NCBI RefSeq assembly: GCF_002086635.1
Contig: NZ_MVHD01000043.1
Span: forward strand, 1 to 51,471
Length of the DNA: 51,471 nucleotides
Source of the DNA: Mycobacterium alsense
GTDB taxonomy: Bacteria > Actinomycetota > Actinomycetes > Mycobacteriales > Mycobacteriaceae
Direction of reading: 5' to 3'
Every line of letters begins with the position of its first letter. The stretch's first letter is position 1. The translations under genes and the position numbers were made by a program. The notes under the pieces are model-generated. The model was not told the origin of the DNA, did not search any database, and saw only the letters and a list, made by a program, of their open reading frames with translations. Positions 6,980 to 15,068 of the stretch are shown one piece after another.

Positions 6980-9181
6980 ATGCCGATCGCAATAACTCCT
7001 GAGCATCAAGACCTGGCCGACTCGGTGCGGTCCCTGGTGGCGCGCGTTGCGCCGTCCGAGGTGCTGCACCAGGCCATGGAGACACCGATCGAAAACCCCC
7101 CGCCGTACTGGCGGGCCGCGGCCGAACAGGGCCTGCAGGGCGTGCATTTGGCGGAATCGGTCGGCGGACAGGGCTTCGGCATCCTCGAATTGGCCATCGT
7201 GCTGGCCGAGTTCGGCTACGGGGCGATGCCCGGCCCGTTCGTGCCCTCGGCCATCGCGAGCGCGCTGATCTCGGCGCACGACCCGAACGCGAAGGCCCTC
7301 TCCGAGCTGGCGTCCGGCGCGGCGATCGGCGCCTACGCGCTCGATTGCAGCGGGCTGACCGCCACCCGTCAGGGTGACGCGCTGGTGATCCGCGGCGAGG
7401 TCCGCGCGGTCCCGGCCGCCGCGCAGGCGTCGCTGCTGGTGCTTCCGGTCGCGATCGACAGCGGCGAGGAATGGGTGGTGCTGCGCGCCGAACAGCTCGA
7501 GATCGTGCCGGTGAAAAGCCTTGACCCGCTGCGGCCCATCGCGCATGTGCGGGCCAACGCCGTCGAGGTCGGCGACGACGCTGTGTTGGGAAACCTGAAC
7601 ATGGCGACCGCGCACGCGCTGATGACCACGCTGCTGTCGGCCGAGGCCATCGGTGTGGCGCGCTGGGCGACCGACACGGCGTCGCAATACGCGAAGATCC
7701 GCGAGCAGTTCGGTAGGCCGATCGGGCAGTTCCAGGCCATCAAGCACAAGTGCGCGGAGATGATCGCCGACACCGAGCGGGCCACCGCGGCCGTCTGGGA
7801 TGCGGCCCGCGCGATCGACGAGGCCGGCCAAAACGATTGGGACATCGTCGCTCCCGGGGTCGAGTTCGCCGCCGCGGTGGCGGCGACGCTGGCGCCGGCG
7901 GCCGCCCAGCGCTGCGCGCAGGACTGCATTCAGGTGCACGGCGGCATCGGGTTCACCTGGGAGCACGACACGAACGTCTACTACCGCCGGGCGGTGATGC
8001 TGGCCGCCTCCTTCGGCCGCGCATCGGAGTACCCGCAGAAGGTGGTGGACACCGCGACCACCACCGGGATGCGCGCGGTCAACATCGACCTCGATCCGGA
8101 CACCGAGAAGCTGCGGGGGGAGATCCGTGCGGAGGTGGAGGCGCTCAAGGCGATGGAGCGCGACGCCCGCAGGGTCGCGATCGCCGAGGGCGGCTGGGTC
8201 CTGCCGTACCTGCCCAAGCCGTGGGGCCGGGCCTCCAGTCCGGTGGAGCAGATCCTCATCGCCCAGGAGTTCAGCACCGGGCGGGTCAAGCGGCCGCAGG
8301 TCGGGATCGCGGCATGGATCATCCCGTCGATCGTCGCGTTCGGCACCGAGGAGCAAAAGCAGCGGTTCCTGCCGCCCACCTTCCGCGGCGAGATGATCTG
8401 GTGCCAGCTGTTCTCCGAGCCGGGCGCCGGGTCCGACCTGGCCGGGCTGAGCACCAAGGCGACCAAGACGGAGGGCGGCTGGCGCATCACCGGGCAGAAG
8501 ATCTGGACCACCGCCGCGCAGTTCTCGCAGTGGGGCGCGCTGCTGGCGCGTACCGACCCGAGCGCTCCGAAACACAACGGCATCACGTACTTCCTGCTGG
8601 ACATGAAAAGCGAGGGCGTCACCGTCAAGCCGCTGCGTGAGCTGACGGGCCAGGAGTTTTTCAACACCGTCTACATCGACGACGTGTTCGTGCCCGACGA
8701 GTGCGTGCTCGGCGAGGTCAACCGGGGCTGGGAGGTCAGCCGCAACACGCTGACGGCCGAGCGGGTTTCGATCGGCGGCAGCGACGCGAATTTCCTCGCG
8801 ACGCTTCCCGAGTTCGTCGAGTTCGTCCGCGACGGGCAGTTCGATCAGGTGGCGCAGCACCGGGCCGGGCAGCTGATCGCCGAGGGCCACGCGGCCAAGG
8901 TGCTCAACCTGCGCTCGACGCTGTTGACGCTGGCCGGGGGCGACGCCATGCCGTCGGCGGCGATCTCGAAGCTGCTGTCGATGCGAACCGGCCAGGGCTA
9001 CGCGGAATTCGCGGTGTCGTCCTTCGGCACCGACGCCGCGATCGGCGACACCGCCGAGCTGCCCGGCAAGTGGGGCGAGTACCTGCTGGCCAGCCGGGCC
9101 ACCACCATCTACGGGGGCACCTCGGAGGTGCAGCTCAACATCATCGCCGAACGGCTGCTTGGCCTGCCCCGCGACCCGTAA
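6980..9181 (+). CDS. fadE6: Tandem-domain acyl-CoA dehydrogenase FadE6-like
   Basis: A 733-aa protein made of two acyl-CoA dehydrogenase modules in tandem. The first (about 1-350) ends with AQDCIQVHGGIGFTWEHD. The second (about 370-733) has the FAD/substrate segment QLFSEPGAGSDLAGL, the TGQKIWTT strand and the C-terminal TIYGGTSEVQ. FadE enzymes carry out the first, FAD-dependent step of beta-oxidation. In the second module the usual catalytic YEGT Glu is Gly (YGGT), as in several mycobacterial heteromeric FadEs. The start at 6980 is chosen over 6965 because GGGAAGG lies 6 bases upstream of it. M. tuberculosis FadE6 (Rv0271c) has a similar length and position. Substrate unknown; possibly the fused form of an alpha2-beta2 type enzyme. 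Confidence 0.9.
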   Translation: MPIAITPEHQDLADSVRSLVARVAPSEVLHQAMETPIENPPPYWRAAAEQGLQGVHLAESVGGQGFGILELAIVLAEFGYGAMPGPFVPSAIASALISAHDPNAKALSELASGAAIGAYALDCSGLTATRQGDALVIRGEVRAVPAAAQASLLVLPVAIDSGEEWVVLRAEQLEIVPVKSLDPLRPIAHVRANAVEVGDDAVLGNLNMATAHALMTTLLSAEAIGVARWATDTASQYAKIREQFGRPIGQFQAIKHKCAEMIADTERATAAVWDAARAIDEAGQNDWDIVAPGVEFAAAVAATLAPAAAQRCAQDCIQVHGGIGFTWEHDTNVYYRRAVMLAASFGRASEYPQKVVDTATTTGMRAVNIDLDPDTEKLRGEIRAEVEALKAMERDARRVAIAEGGWVLPYLPKPWGRASSPVEQILIAQEFSTGRVKRPQVGIAAWIIPSIVAFGTEEQKQRFLPPTFRGEMIWCQLFSEPGAGSDLAGLSTKATKTEGGWRITGQKIWTTAAQFSQWGALLARTDPSAPKHNGITYFLLDMKSEGVTVKPLRELTGQEFFNTVYIDDVFVPDECVLGEVNRGWEVSRNTLTAERVSIGGSDANFLATLPEFVEFVRDGQFDQVAQHRAGQLIAEGHAAKVLNLRSTLLTLAGGDAMPSAAISKLLSMRTGQGYAEFAVSSFGTDAAIGDTAELPGKWGEYLLASRATTIYGGTSEVQLNIIAERLLGLPRDP

Positions 9182-9188
9182 CCGCCCC

Positions 9189-9234
9189 AAAAAAAGGACA
9201 TGCCGACCCGTCGCACGTCCGTCAGGTCGGCATG
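9189..9234 (-). terminator. Intrinsic terminator for the secreted-protein gene
   Basis: A 10-bp perfect stem (9199-9208 with 9225-9234, arms CATGCCGACC and GGTCGGCATG, 16-base loop) followed on the minus strand by a run of seven T (A7 at 9189-9195 on the plus strand). It lies just downstream of the minus-strand gene ending at 9270 and 7 bases after the fadE6 stop, so it may act on both strands. Confidence 0.75.
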
Positions 9235-9269
9235 GCCCGGTCTTTGGCCGCTAGGCGGGCGGCGCGAGC

Positions 9270-9662
9270 TCACCACCACCAGTTCCACCAGGGCCGGTAG
9301 CCCAGTCCGGGGGGACCCCAGCCACCATTGCCCCAGCCGGGGTGGCCCCAGCCGGGGTGGCCGGCCCAGCCGCGGTGGCCCCAACCTGCGCCGTGGCCGC
9401 CCCAGCCGCCGCCGGGTCCGCCCCAGTGACCACCGGGGCCGCCACCACCATGGCCGCCGCCGTGGCCGCCACCACCACCGGGCCGCAGCGGGATGCCCGG
9501 GGCCCCGTGCGGGCCGGCCATGTCGAAGCTGTTGCCGGGTGATGCCGGTGGCGGAGCGGCATGCGCCGCCGGGCTGCCCGCGAACAGCAGCGCTCCCAGC
9601 AGCAAGCCGGCCGCGGCCGCGCCGACCGCGGCCCTGCGGAGCGAATGCAATGAGATCAACAT
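9270..9662 (-). CDS. Secreted Gly/His/Trp-rich protein of unknown function
   Basis: A 130-aa predicted exported protein. Residues 1-31 form a signal peptide (LRRAAVGAAAAGLLLGALLF, then SPAAHA before APPP as a likely cleavage site). The mature part starts with a short Pro/Ser linker and then becomes strikingly low-complexity: GGGGGHGGGHGG, repeated G-W-G-H/P-G units, and an aromatic C-terminus ending in WWNWWW. His and Trp spacing suggests a surface-exposed, possibly metal-binding or wall-associated protein, but there is no domain to prove it. The start at 9662 has AAGGAG 7 bases upstream. It has its own terminator. GC-rich repeat composition makes such ORFs easy to miscall, but signal peptide, RBS and terminator together support it. 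Confidence 0.8.
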   Translation of the reverse strand: MLISLHSLRRAAVGAAAAGLLLGALLFAGSPAAHAAPPPASPGNSFDMAGPHGAPGIPLRPGGGGGHGGGHGGGGPGGHWGGPGGGWGGHGAGWGHRGWAGHPGWGHPGWGNGGWGPPGLGYRPWWNWWW

Positions 9663-10137
9663 TTTGCGACTCCTTCGACGGATCGGAAGGTTCAGCGCCA
9701 ACGATCGCTAGTGCGTCACAGGGACCATACCCATTTTTCCGAAAATTACACCAACTCAGCAACGCGCTAAGAATGGCGAAATATTCCGCTCTCTTCGCAT
9801 ATAAGAATCGCGTCGCGAGACGGTCAACTTGCGATCCTACTGGTTTCAGTGTTGGCCGACCGGGCAGATACCCAGCTCAGATAGGTTGTACTGAAATACG
9901 TACCCACGCACTTCCGTGAATAAGAAATGGAGCAAATAATCATCGCCCCGCTCCGAATGATTGATCCAGTCATTGCGTTCGGCAAATAGCGATATCGCGC
10001 TTAACCGGGCGTCCCCTGCCCCGCGGCTTCCGTTCATCGCCCCCCGCGCCGGGCCGCCCGCGCGCCGCGGGCGCTCGTCGACGCGCATACTGAAGAGCGG
10101 ATCTACTGACGTGCACCCTCCCAGAGAAAGTCGCGCG
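9663..10137. other. Intergenic region, AT-richer than its surroundings
   Basis: 475 bases between the divergent secreted-protein gene and the RHH-like gene. Bases about 9700-9990 are clearly less GC-rich than the rest of the window (for example around 9760-9810 and 9890-9960). It must contain both promoters. An antisense frame from 10391 to 9846 reads into it, but has no RBS and atypical composition, so I do not call it. No hairpin or repeat of note was seen. Confidence 0.5.
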
Positions 10138-10458
10138 ATGACGATCAACTCAGGCCCCAACCGGTTCGCCCGGTACACCGCCAAGCCGCCCCTGCCCGGG
10201 CAGACTGGGCCGACGCAGCGCCTCAGCGCGCTTGGCGAGGCAGCCGCCCGGCCGTCCCGCGATCGCCGCACGCGCCGGACCGTCGACCTGCCGCTGGCCA
10301 CCCACCGCGCACTCGACGTCTGGCAGCGCGACGCCGCCGACCGCATCGGCGTCGCCCGGGTAACCGGGCAAGAGGTTCTCAGCGCGCTCATCGATCAGTT
10401 GCTGATCGATCCCAAGCTCTCCGCACAGATCACCCGCGCCATTCAAGCGCGCCGGTGA
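10138..10458 (+). CDS. Small RHH-like conserved protein
   Basis: A 106-aa protein. The N-terminal 45 residues are basic and probably unstructured (RPSRDRRTRRT). The C-terminal half, TVDLPLATHRALDVWQRDAADRIG then VTGQEVLSALIDQLLID, has the strand-helix-helix pattern of a ribbon-helix-helix DNA-binding domain such as those of plasmid partition or antitoxin proteins. The start at 10138 follows AGAGAAAG; the frame is open further upstream to 9961 but that part has no RBS and crosses the AT-rich gap. No toxin gene is adjacent: the next gene is convergent fadD2. Function unknown; possibly an orphan regulator left by a plasmid or mobile element. Confidence 0.7.
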   Translation: MTINSGPNRFARYTAKPPLPGQTGPTQRLSALGEAAARPSRDRRTRRTVDLPLATHRALDVWQRDAADRIGVARVTGQEVLSALIDQLLIDPKLSAQITRAIQARR

Positions 10459-10484
10459 CCCCGGACCCCGCCGACCGGCGTAGG

Positions 10485-12164
10485 TCAGTCGATCTCCATC
10501 TCGCGTAGCTCGCGCTTCAGGACCTTGCCGGTGGGGTTGCGCGGCAACTCGTCGAGGAAAATCACTTCCCGCGGCACCTTGTAGCGCGCCAGGTGGTCGC
10601 GCACGTAGTGCTTGATGGTGTCCTCGTCGACGCTGGCGTCGTCCTTCTTGACGACGAACGCGCGCAACCGGTGGCCCCACTCCTTGTCCTCGACGCCGAT
10701 GGCGGTGGCCTCCACGACATCCGGATGGCCGTTGATGAGGTCCTCGACCTCGGCCGGGAAGACGTTCTCGCCGCCGGAAACGATCATCTCGTCGTCGCGC
10801 CCGCTGATGTAGAGCAGGCCGTTCTCGTCGAAGTAGCCGACGTCGCCCGAGGACAACATCCCGTCGATGATCTGCTTCTTGCCCCCGCCGGTATATCCCT
10901 CGAACGGGAACGCGTTGCCGACGAAGATCCGCCCGACCTCACCCTGCGGCAACTCCTTGCCGTTGTCGTCGAAGATCTTGACCTTGACGCCCTTGACGAC
11001 CGGGCCGACGGTCGAGGAATTGAATTCCAGGTGCTTGGGCTCGGCGATCGTGGCGAAGGCGATTTCCGTCGAGCCGTACATGTTGTAGACCACGGGGCCG
11101 AGGTCCTTGAGCGCGCGTTCGGCCAGGTCGGCGCCGAGCGCCGAGCCGGACACGAAGACGATCTTCAGCGAGGACAGGTCCGGCTTCTTGTCCATCTTCT
11201 CGATCGCATCGAGGATGCGCGACAGCATCACCGGAACGACGACCATCGCGGTCACCTTGTACTTTTCGATGTCCTCGAGCACCAGCGGCGGCTTGAACTT
11301 GCGCCGCAGCACCAGCGTCGAGCCAAGGAACATCGCGATGGTGCCGTGCAGGAATCCCAGCGCGTGGAACATCGGGGCGGGTAGCGAGGTCACCTCGCCG
11401 GCCTTGAACGGCACGTGCGACAGGATGCCCCCGATCGGCGCCAGCGTCGGCGGGGTGCTGCGGTTCGCGCCCTTGGGCGTGCCGGTGGTGCCGCTGGTCA
11501 GGATGATGATCGACGAGTGCTTGCTCGCTTTGGGGGCGGGCTTGTGGTCGCTGCGCTCGATCAGGTCGGCCAGCGTTTCGTCGGTGCTTCCCGACGGCTC
11601 GTCGCTGTCCGGGTTGGTGCCCAGCGCGCGCAGCTTGCCCAGCTCCGGCTCGGCCTTGCTGACGGCCTTGGTGTACTCGTCGTCGTAGATGATCAGCTTG
11701 GCGCCCTCGCGCTCGGACACCTCCTTGACCTGCGGGCCGGAGAACTCGCTGTTGAGCAGGATGATGCGGGCGCCCACCCGGGCGGCGCCGTAGTTGGCGA
11801 TCAAGAACCAGCGGTGGTTGCGGGCCAGGATGGCCACGCCGTCGCCGCCCTTGACACCCATTTCGATCAGCCCGTTGGCCACCGCATGGGCGGCCTTGTC
11901 GAGCTCGGCGTAGCTGAACTCGCCGTCCTCGTCGATGCACGCCGCGCGGTCGGGATGGCGCCGGGCGTTGAGCGAGGGCAGCATGCCGAACTCGCCCCAC
12001 TTGTAGATGTCGGCGGCCATCGCGGCGTAGTTCTGCGGCGGCTCGATCCGGAATGCACCCGCCTCGAAGATCTTGCGCACATAGTGCAGTTCGGCCGAGC
12101 CGCGTTCGAGGTACTGCTGAACTTTGGAGATAGCCTGGCCGGGCAGGTCGATTGGGTTAGGCAT
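10485..12164 (-). CDS. fadD2: Fatty-acyl-CoA/AMP ligase FadD2-like
   Basis: A 559-aa ANL-superfamily acyl-CoA synthetase. The P-loop ILTSGTTGTPKGA is at about residue 225, the A5 motif MYGSTE near 365, the hinge and A8 region SGRDDEMIVSGGENVFP near 460, and the A10 catalytic lysine in NPTGKVLKRE near the C-terminus. It activates a carboxylic acid as acyl-AMP and transfers it to CoA. Length and neighbours (polD1 divergent, fadE6 nearby) match M. tuberculosis Rv0270 (560 aa). GGGTGAAG precedes the ATG at 12164. Only 67 bases separate it from polD1, so the two promoters share a short divergent region. Chain-length preference cannot be read from the sequence. Confidence 0.92.
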   Translation of the reverse strand: MPNPIDLPGQAISKVQQYLERGSAELHYVRKIFEAGAFRIEPPQNYAAMAADIYKWGEFGMLPSLNARRHPDRAACIDEDGEFSYAELDKAAHAVANGLIEMGVKGGDGVAILARNHRWFLIANYGAARVGARIILLNSEFSGPQVKEVSEREGAKLIIYDDEYTKAVSKAEPELGKLRALGTNPDSDEPSGSTDETLADLIERSDHKPAPKASKHSSIIILTSGTTGTPKGANRSTPPTLAPIGGILSHVPFKAGEVTSLPAPMFHALGFLHGTIAMFLGSTLVLRRKFKPPLVLEDIEKYKVTAMVVVPVMLSRILDAIEKMDKKPDLSSLKIVFVSGSALGADLAERALKDLGPVVYNMYGSTEIAFATIAEPKHLEFNSSTVGPVVKGVKVKIFDDNGKELPQGEVGRIFVGNAFPFEGYTGGGKKQIIDGMLSSGDVGYFDENGLLYISGRDDEMIVSGGENVFPAEVEDLINGHPDVVEATAIGVEDKEWGHRLRAFVVKKDDASVDEDTIKHYVRDHLARYKVPREVIFLDELPRNPTGKVLKRELREMEID

Positions 12165-12231
12165 GACTTCACCCTATGTGACTCAGGTCGCAATGCGGTC
12201 CGAAAGTTTTACCCGAATTACCATCCATACC

Positions 12232-13473
12232 ATGGCCGGACCGGTGTCACTGGAAGTATCCGGACACGAGGTCACGATCACCCATCCCGACAAGGTCGTG
12301 TTCGCCGCGCACGGCGGCGCGGGCCCGCGCACCAAACTCGACCTGGTCCGTTACTACCTGTCCGTCGCCGAGGGGGCGCTGCGCGGCGCGGCGGGCCGGC
12401 CGATGATCCTCAAGCGCTTCGTGAAGGGCATCGGCCAGGAGGCCGTGTTCCAGAAGCGGGCGCCCGCCAACCGGCCCGACTACGTCGACATCGCCGAATT
12501 GCACTATGCGCGGGGCACTTCCGCCGCAGAAGCCGTCATCCACGACGCGGCCGGGCTGGCGTGGGTGATCAACCTGGGCTGCGTGGACCTCAACCCGCAC
12601 CCGGTGCTCGCCGGCGACCTCGACCACCCCGACGAACTGCGCGTCGACCTCGATCCGATGCCCGGGGTCACCTGGCGGCGGATCGTCGACGTCGCCCTGG
12701 TGGCCCGCGAGGTGCTGGAGGACTACGGCCTGGTGGCGTGGCCGAAGACGTCGGGGTCGCGGGGGTTTCACGTCTACGCCCGCATCGCCCCCCGCTGGGG
12801 CTTCCGCCAGGTGCGCCTGGCCGCCCAGACGGTCGCCCGCGAGGTCGAGCGGAGGGTGCCCGACGCGGCGACCAGCCGCTGGTGGAAGGAGGAACGCGAG
12901 GGGGTGTTCGTCGACTTCAACCAGAACGCCAAGGACCGCACCGTCGCGTCGGCCTACTCCGTGCGGGCGACCCCGGACGCCCGGGTGTCGACGCCGCTGC
13001 ACTGGGACGAGGTCGCCGGCTGCACACCCGAGGCGTTCACCATCGACACGGTGCCCGCGCGCCTGGCCGAGATGGGCGATCCCTGGGCGGCGATGGATGA
13101 CGCGGTCGGCGACCTCGACCGGTTGCTGATCCTGGCCGAGGAGATGGGGCCGCCCGAGCGCGCGCCGAAGGGCGCGACGAGGGGCGCGAAAACGGCGACG
13201 GGCAGGCGGGTCTCGTCCAAGCCGCTCATCGAGATCGCCCGCACCAAGACCAAGGACGAGGCGATGGCCGCGCTGGACACCTGGCGGGAGCGCCACCCCG
13301 CCGCGGCCGCCCTGCTGGCACCCGCCGACGTCCTCGTCGACGGGATGCGCGGGCCGAGCTCGATCTGGTACCGGATCCGGATCAACCTGCAGCACGTGCC
13401 GGCCGCCGAGCGCCCGCGGCAGGAGGAGCTGATCGCCGACTACAGCCCGTGGGACACGCGCCAGGGCCGCTAG
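12232..13473 (+). CDS. polD1: LigD-type polymerase domain protein PolD1 (Rv0269c-like)
   Basis: A 413-aa stand-alone homologue of the LigD polymerase (archaeo-eukaryotic primase/AEP) domain. The catalytic acidic motif RVDLDPMPG is at about residue 137, the nucleotide-binding SGSRGFHVYARI at about residue 180, and NAKDRTVASAYSVR with TPLHWDEV follows. A basic linker near residue 310 separates a C-terminal helical extension. In M. smegmatis the orthologue PolD1 is a ribonucleotide-favouring polymerase distinct from the NHEJ enzyme LigD. The ATG at 12232 is used; an upstream in-frame ATG at 12124 would lie within fadD2. Its stop overlaps the convergent transporter stop (CTAG). Confidence 0.88.
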   Translation: MAGPVSLEVSGHEVTITHPDKVVFAAHGGAGPRTKLDLVRYYLSVAEGALRGAAGRPMILKRFVKGIGQEAVFQKRAPANRPDYVDIAELHYARGTSAAEAVIHDAAGLAWVINLGCVDLNPHPVLAGDLDHPDELRVDLDPMPGVTWRRIVDVALVAREVLEDYGLVAWPKTSGSRGFHVYARIAPRWGFRQVRLAAQTVAREVERRVPDAATSRWWKEEREGVFVDFNQNAKDRTVASAYSVRATPDARVSTPLHWDEVAGCTPEAFTIDTVPARLAEMGDPWAAMDDAVGDLDRLLILAEEMGPPERAPKGATRGAKTATGRRVSSKPLIEIARTKTKDEAMAALDTWRERHPAAAALLAPADVLVDGMRGPSSIWYRIRINLQHVPAAERPRQEELIADYSPWDTRQGR

Positions 13474-14921
13474 ACGGACAGCCCGCCCAACCGGGTTCCC
13501 CGGCGCACGTAGCACCACCACGTGACGCCCAGCAGCGCGACGAAGAACGCGATGTAGAACCGCAGCGCGGGCTCGATGCCGCCGAAGTGCGACGTCGACC
13601 ACGCGTAGGCCAGCGGCACCACGAACCCCCCGAAGGCGCCTATCGACGAGATGACGCCCAGCGCGCCCGCGGCCTGGCGGCGCATGTGCGCCATCGTGTC
13701 CGGGTCGCCGCCGGCGAGCTCGCCCTTGACCGTGAAGATCCGCGAGATCATCCGGTACGTCGAGCCGTTGCCGATGCCGGTGGCGACGAACAGGAACATG
13801 AAGCTGGCGAAGAACGCCGGCAGGCTCTTGGCGTTGACCGACCAGAGCGCCGCCGCCGCGCCGGCCGCGAGCATGACGAACGCGGCCCCGGTGATGCGGG
13901 CCCCGCCGATGCGGTCGGCGAGCCTGCCGCCCAGCGGGCGGATGACCGATCCGATCGCCGCGCCCGAAAAGGCCCACGCCAACGCGATGTCGCCGCGCCC
14001 GAACGCGGTCTTGAGCAGACTCGGAAACGCCGCCGAGTAGCCGATGAACGACCCGAACGTGCCGACGTAGAGCAACGACATGATCCAGGTGTCGCGGTGC
14101 CGCAGCGACTGCCAGACGGGCCCCACGTCGGCCTTTCCCCTTTCGGAGGCCTCGGTGAGGTTGTCCATGAACAGCAGCGCGCCCACCGCGGCCGCCACGG
14201 CCAGCGGCACGTAGCACAGCCCGGCACGGGCCAGGGCCACCCCGCCGCCGGCGATCACGATCGGCGGGATGATCTTCTGCACCACGGCCACGCCGAGGTT
14301 GCCGCCCGCGGCGTTGAGGCCCAGCGCCCAGCCCTTGTCCCGCTCCGGGTAGAAAAACGAGATGTTGGCCATCGACGAGGCGAAGTTGCCGCCGCCGAGG
14401 CCCGCGGTCGCGGCGATCGCGACCAGCGCCGCGAACGGGATGTGCGGGTGCGCCACCGCCCAGGCCAGCAGCAGGCACGGGATCAACAGCAGGGCCGCCG
14501 AGACGATCGTCCAGTTGCGCCCGCCGAAGATCGGGACCGCAAACGTGTACGGCAGCCGCAGGACGGCGCCGACGCCGCTGGGGACGGCCACCAGGCACAG
14601 GGCCTGGCCGGCGGTCAGCGCCCAGCCGGACGCCGCGGGCTGGCCGGGATGCCCGGGCGTGCCGCCCGCTGTCATGTGCACGACGACGATGCTCCACAGC
14701 ATCCACACGCTGAACCCGACGTGCTCGGCGAAGACGGAGAAGATCAGGTTGCGCCGGGCGATCGCCCTGCCCCGCGCCGCCCAGAACGCCGGATCCTCGG
14801 GCCGCCAGTCGTCGATCCAGCGCCGTCCGCGGTGCCGCTCGCGCGCCGCGGGCGCGGGGGTGCTCCGCGGGGTCGCCGCGGGGGTCGTCGCGGGGGTCGT
14901 CGCGGGGGTCGTCGTCGTCAC
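13470..14921 (-). CDS. NarK/NarU-type nitrate/nitrite MFS transporter
   Basis: A 483-aa major-facilitator protein with about 12 membrane helices, the NarU (Rv0267)-like position. Family signatures seen: conserved Arg in LRLPYTF (TM2), GLGGGNFASSMANISFFYP (nitrate signature), IRPLGGRLADRIGG (TM7/8 region, Arg retained), and GIGNGSTYRMIS. The cytoplasmic N-terminus is a low-complexity Thr/Pro/Ala stretch (TTPATTPATTPAATP) encoded by a 12-bp tandem repeat. WRPEDPAFWA near residue 40 is shared with NarK3 (WNPEDAAAWE) in the same window, showing paralogy. A GlnR-like double site lies upstream. Import of nitrate or export of nitrite is expected; direction cannot be decided here. Confidence 0.9.
   Translation of the reverse strand: MTTTTPATTPATTPAATPRSTPAPAARERHRGRRWIDDWRPEDPAFWAARGRAIARRNLIFSVFAEHVGFSVWMLWSIVVVHMTAGGTPGHPGQPAASGWALTAGQALCLVAVPSGVGAVLRLPYTFAVPIFGGRNWTIVSAALLLIPCLLLAWAVAHPHIPFAALVAIAATAGLGGGNFASSMANISFFYPERDKGWALGLNAAGGNLGVAVVQKIIPPIVIAGGGVALARAGLCYVPLAVAAAVGALLFMDNLTEASERGKADVGPVWQSLRHRDTWIMSLLYVGTFGSFIGYSAAFPSLLKTAFGRGDIALAWAFSGAAIGSVIRPLGGRLADRIGGARITGAAFVMLAAGAAAALWSVNAKSLPAFFASFMFLFVATGIGNGSTYRMISRIFTVKGELAGGDPDTMAHMRRQAAGALGVISSIGAFGGFVVPLAYAWSTSHFGGIEPALRFYIAFFVALLGVTWWCYVRRGTRLGGLSV
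14869..14916 (-). repeat. 12-bp tandem repeat in the transporter N-terminus
   Basis: Four adjacent copies of GGGGTCGTCGCG (14869-14880 with one change, 14881-14892, 14893-14904, and a partial copy from 14905). On the minus strand they encode the PATT/PAAT repeat of the transporter's N-terminal tail. Such repeats vary in copy number by slippage and may be a useful strain marker. Confidence 0.8.
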
Positions 14922-14944
14922 GGTCCCGACGCTAGGGACGGACT

Positions 14945-14971
14945 GTTACCGGTCGTGGCGTGCGCAGTAAC
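14945..14971 (-). promoter_or_regulatory. GlnR-like box upstream of the nitrate transporter
   Basis: GTTAC (14945-14949) and GTAAC (14967-14971) are 22 bases apart start to start, exactly the spacing of successive GTnAC a-sites in the actinobacterial GlnR consensus (a-site, 6, b-site, 6, a-site). Six bases further lies GCTAC, a weak b-site. The pair reads as an inverted repeat from either strand and starts 24 bases upstream of the transporter start. GlnR control of nitrate genes is known in mycobacteria; binding here is inference. Confidence 0.45.
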
Positions 14972-15068
14972 GCCGGAGCTACGTCGAGATCGCAACGGCC
15001 GCGGGTCGTTTGTCAGAACTTTCGCGCGGCGCGGCGGGACGGGGCGAAGAACGCGATAATCTCACGCG

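Noticed and set aside
6608..9190. Long minus-strand open frame across fadE6
   Set aside because: Shadow of fadE6 in high-GC DNA; no RBS, no recognisable motif.
9846..10391. Minus-strand ORF of 181 codons overlapping the RHH-like gene
   Set aside because: No RBS, N-terminal part is antisense to the RHH-like gene, and the AT-rich C-terminal part has no recognisable family.
10451..10480. CGCCGGT/ACCGGCG hairpin between the RHH-like gene and fadD2
   Set aside because: Only 7 bp, 17-base loop and no T-run; common by chance in this base composition.
14869..14916. CRISPR-like array from the short tandem repeats
   Set aside because: Units are 12 bp, contiguous, without spacers, and in frame within a protein.
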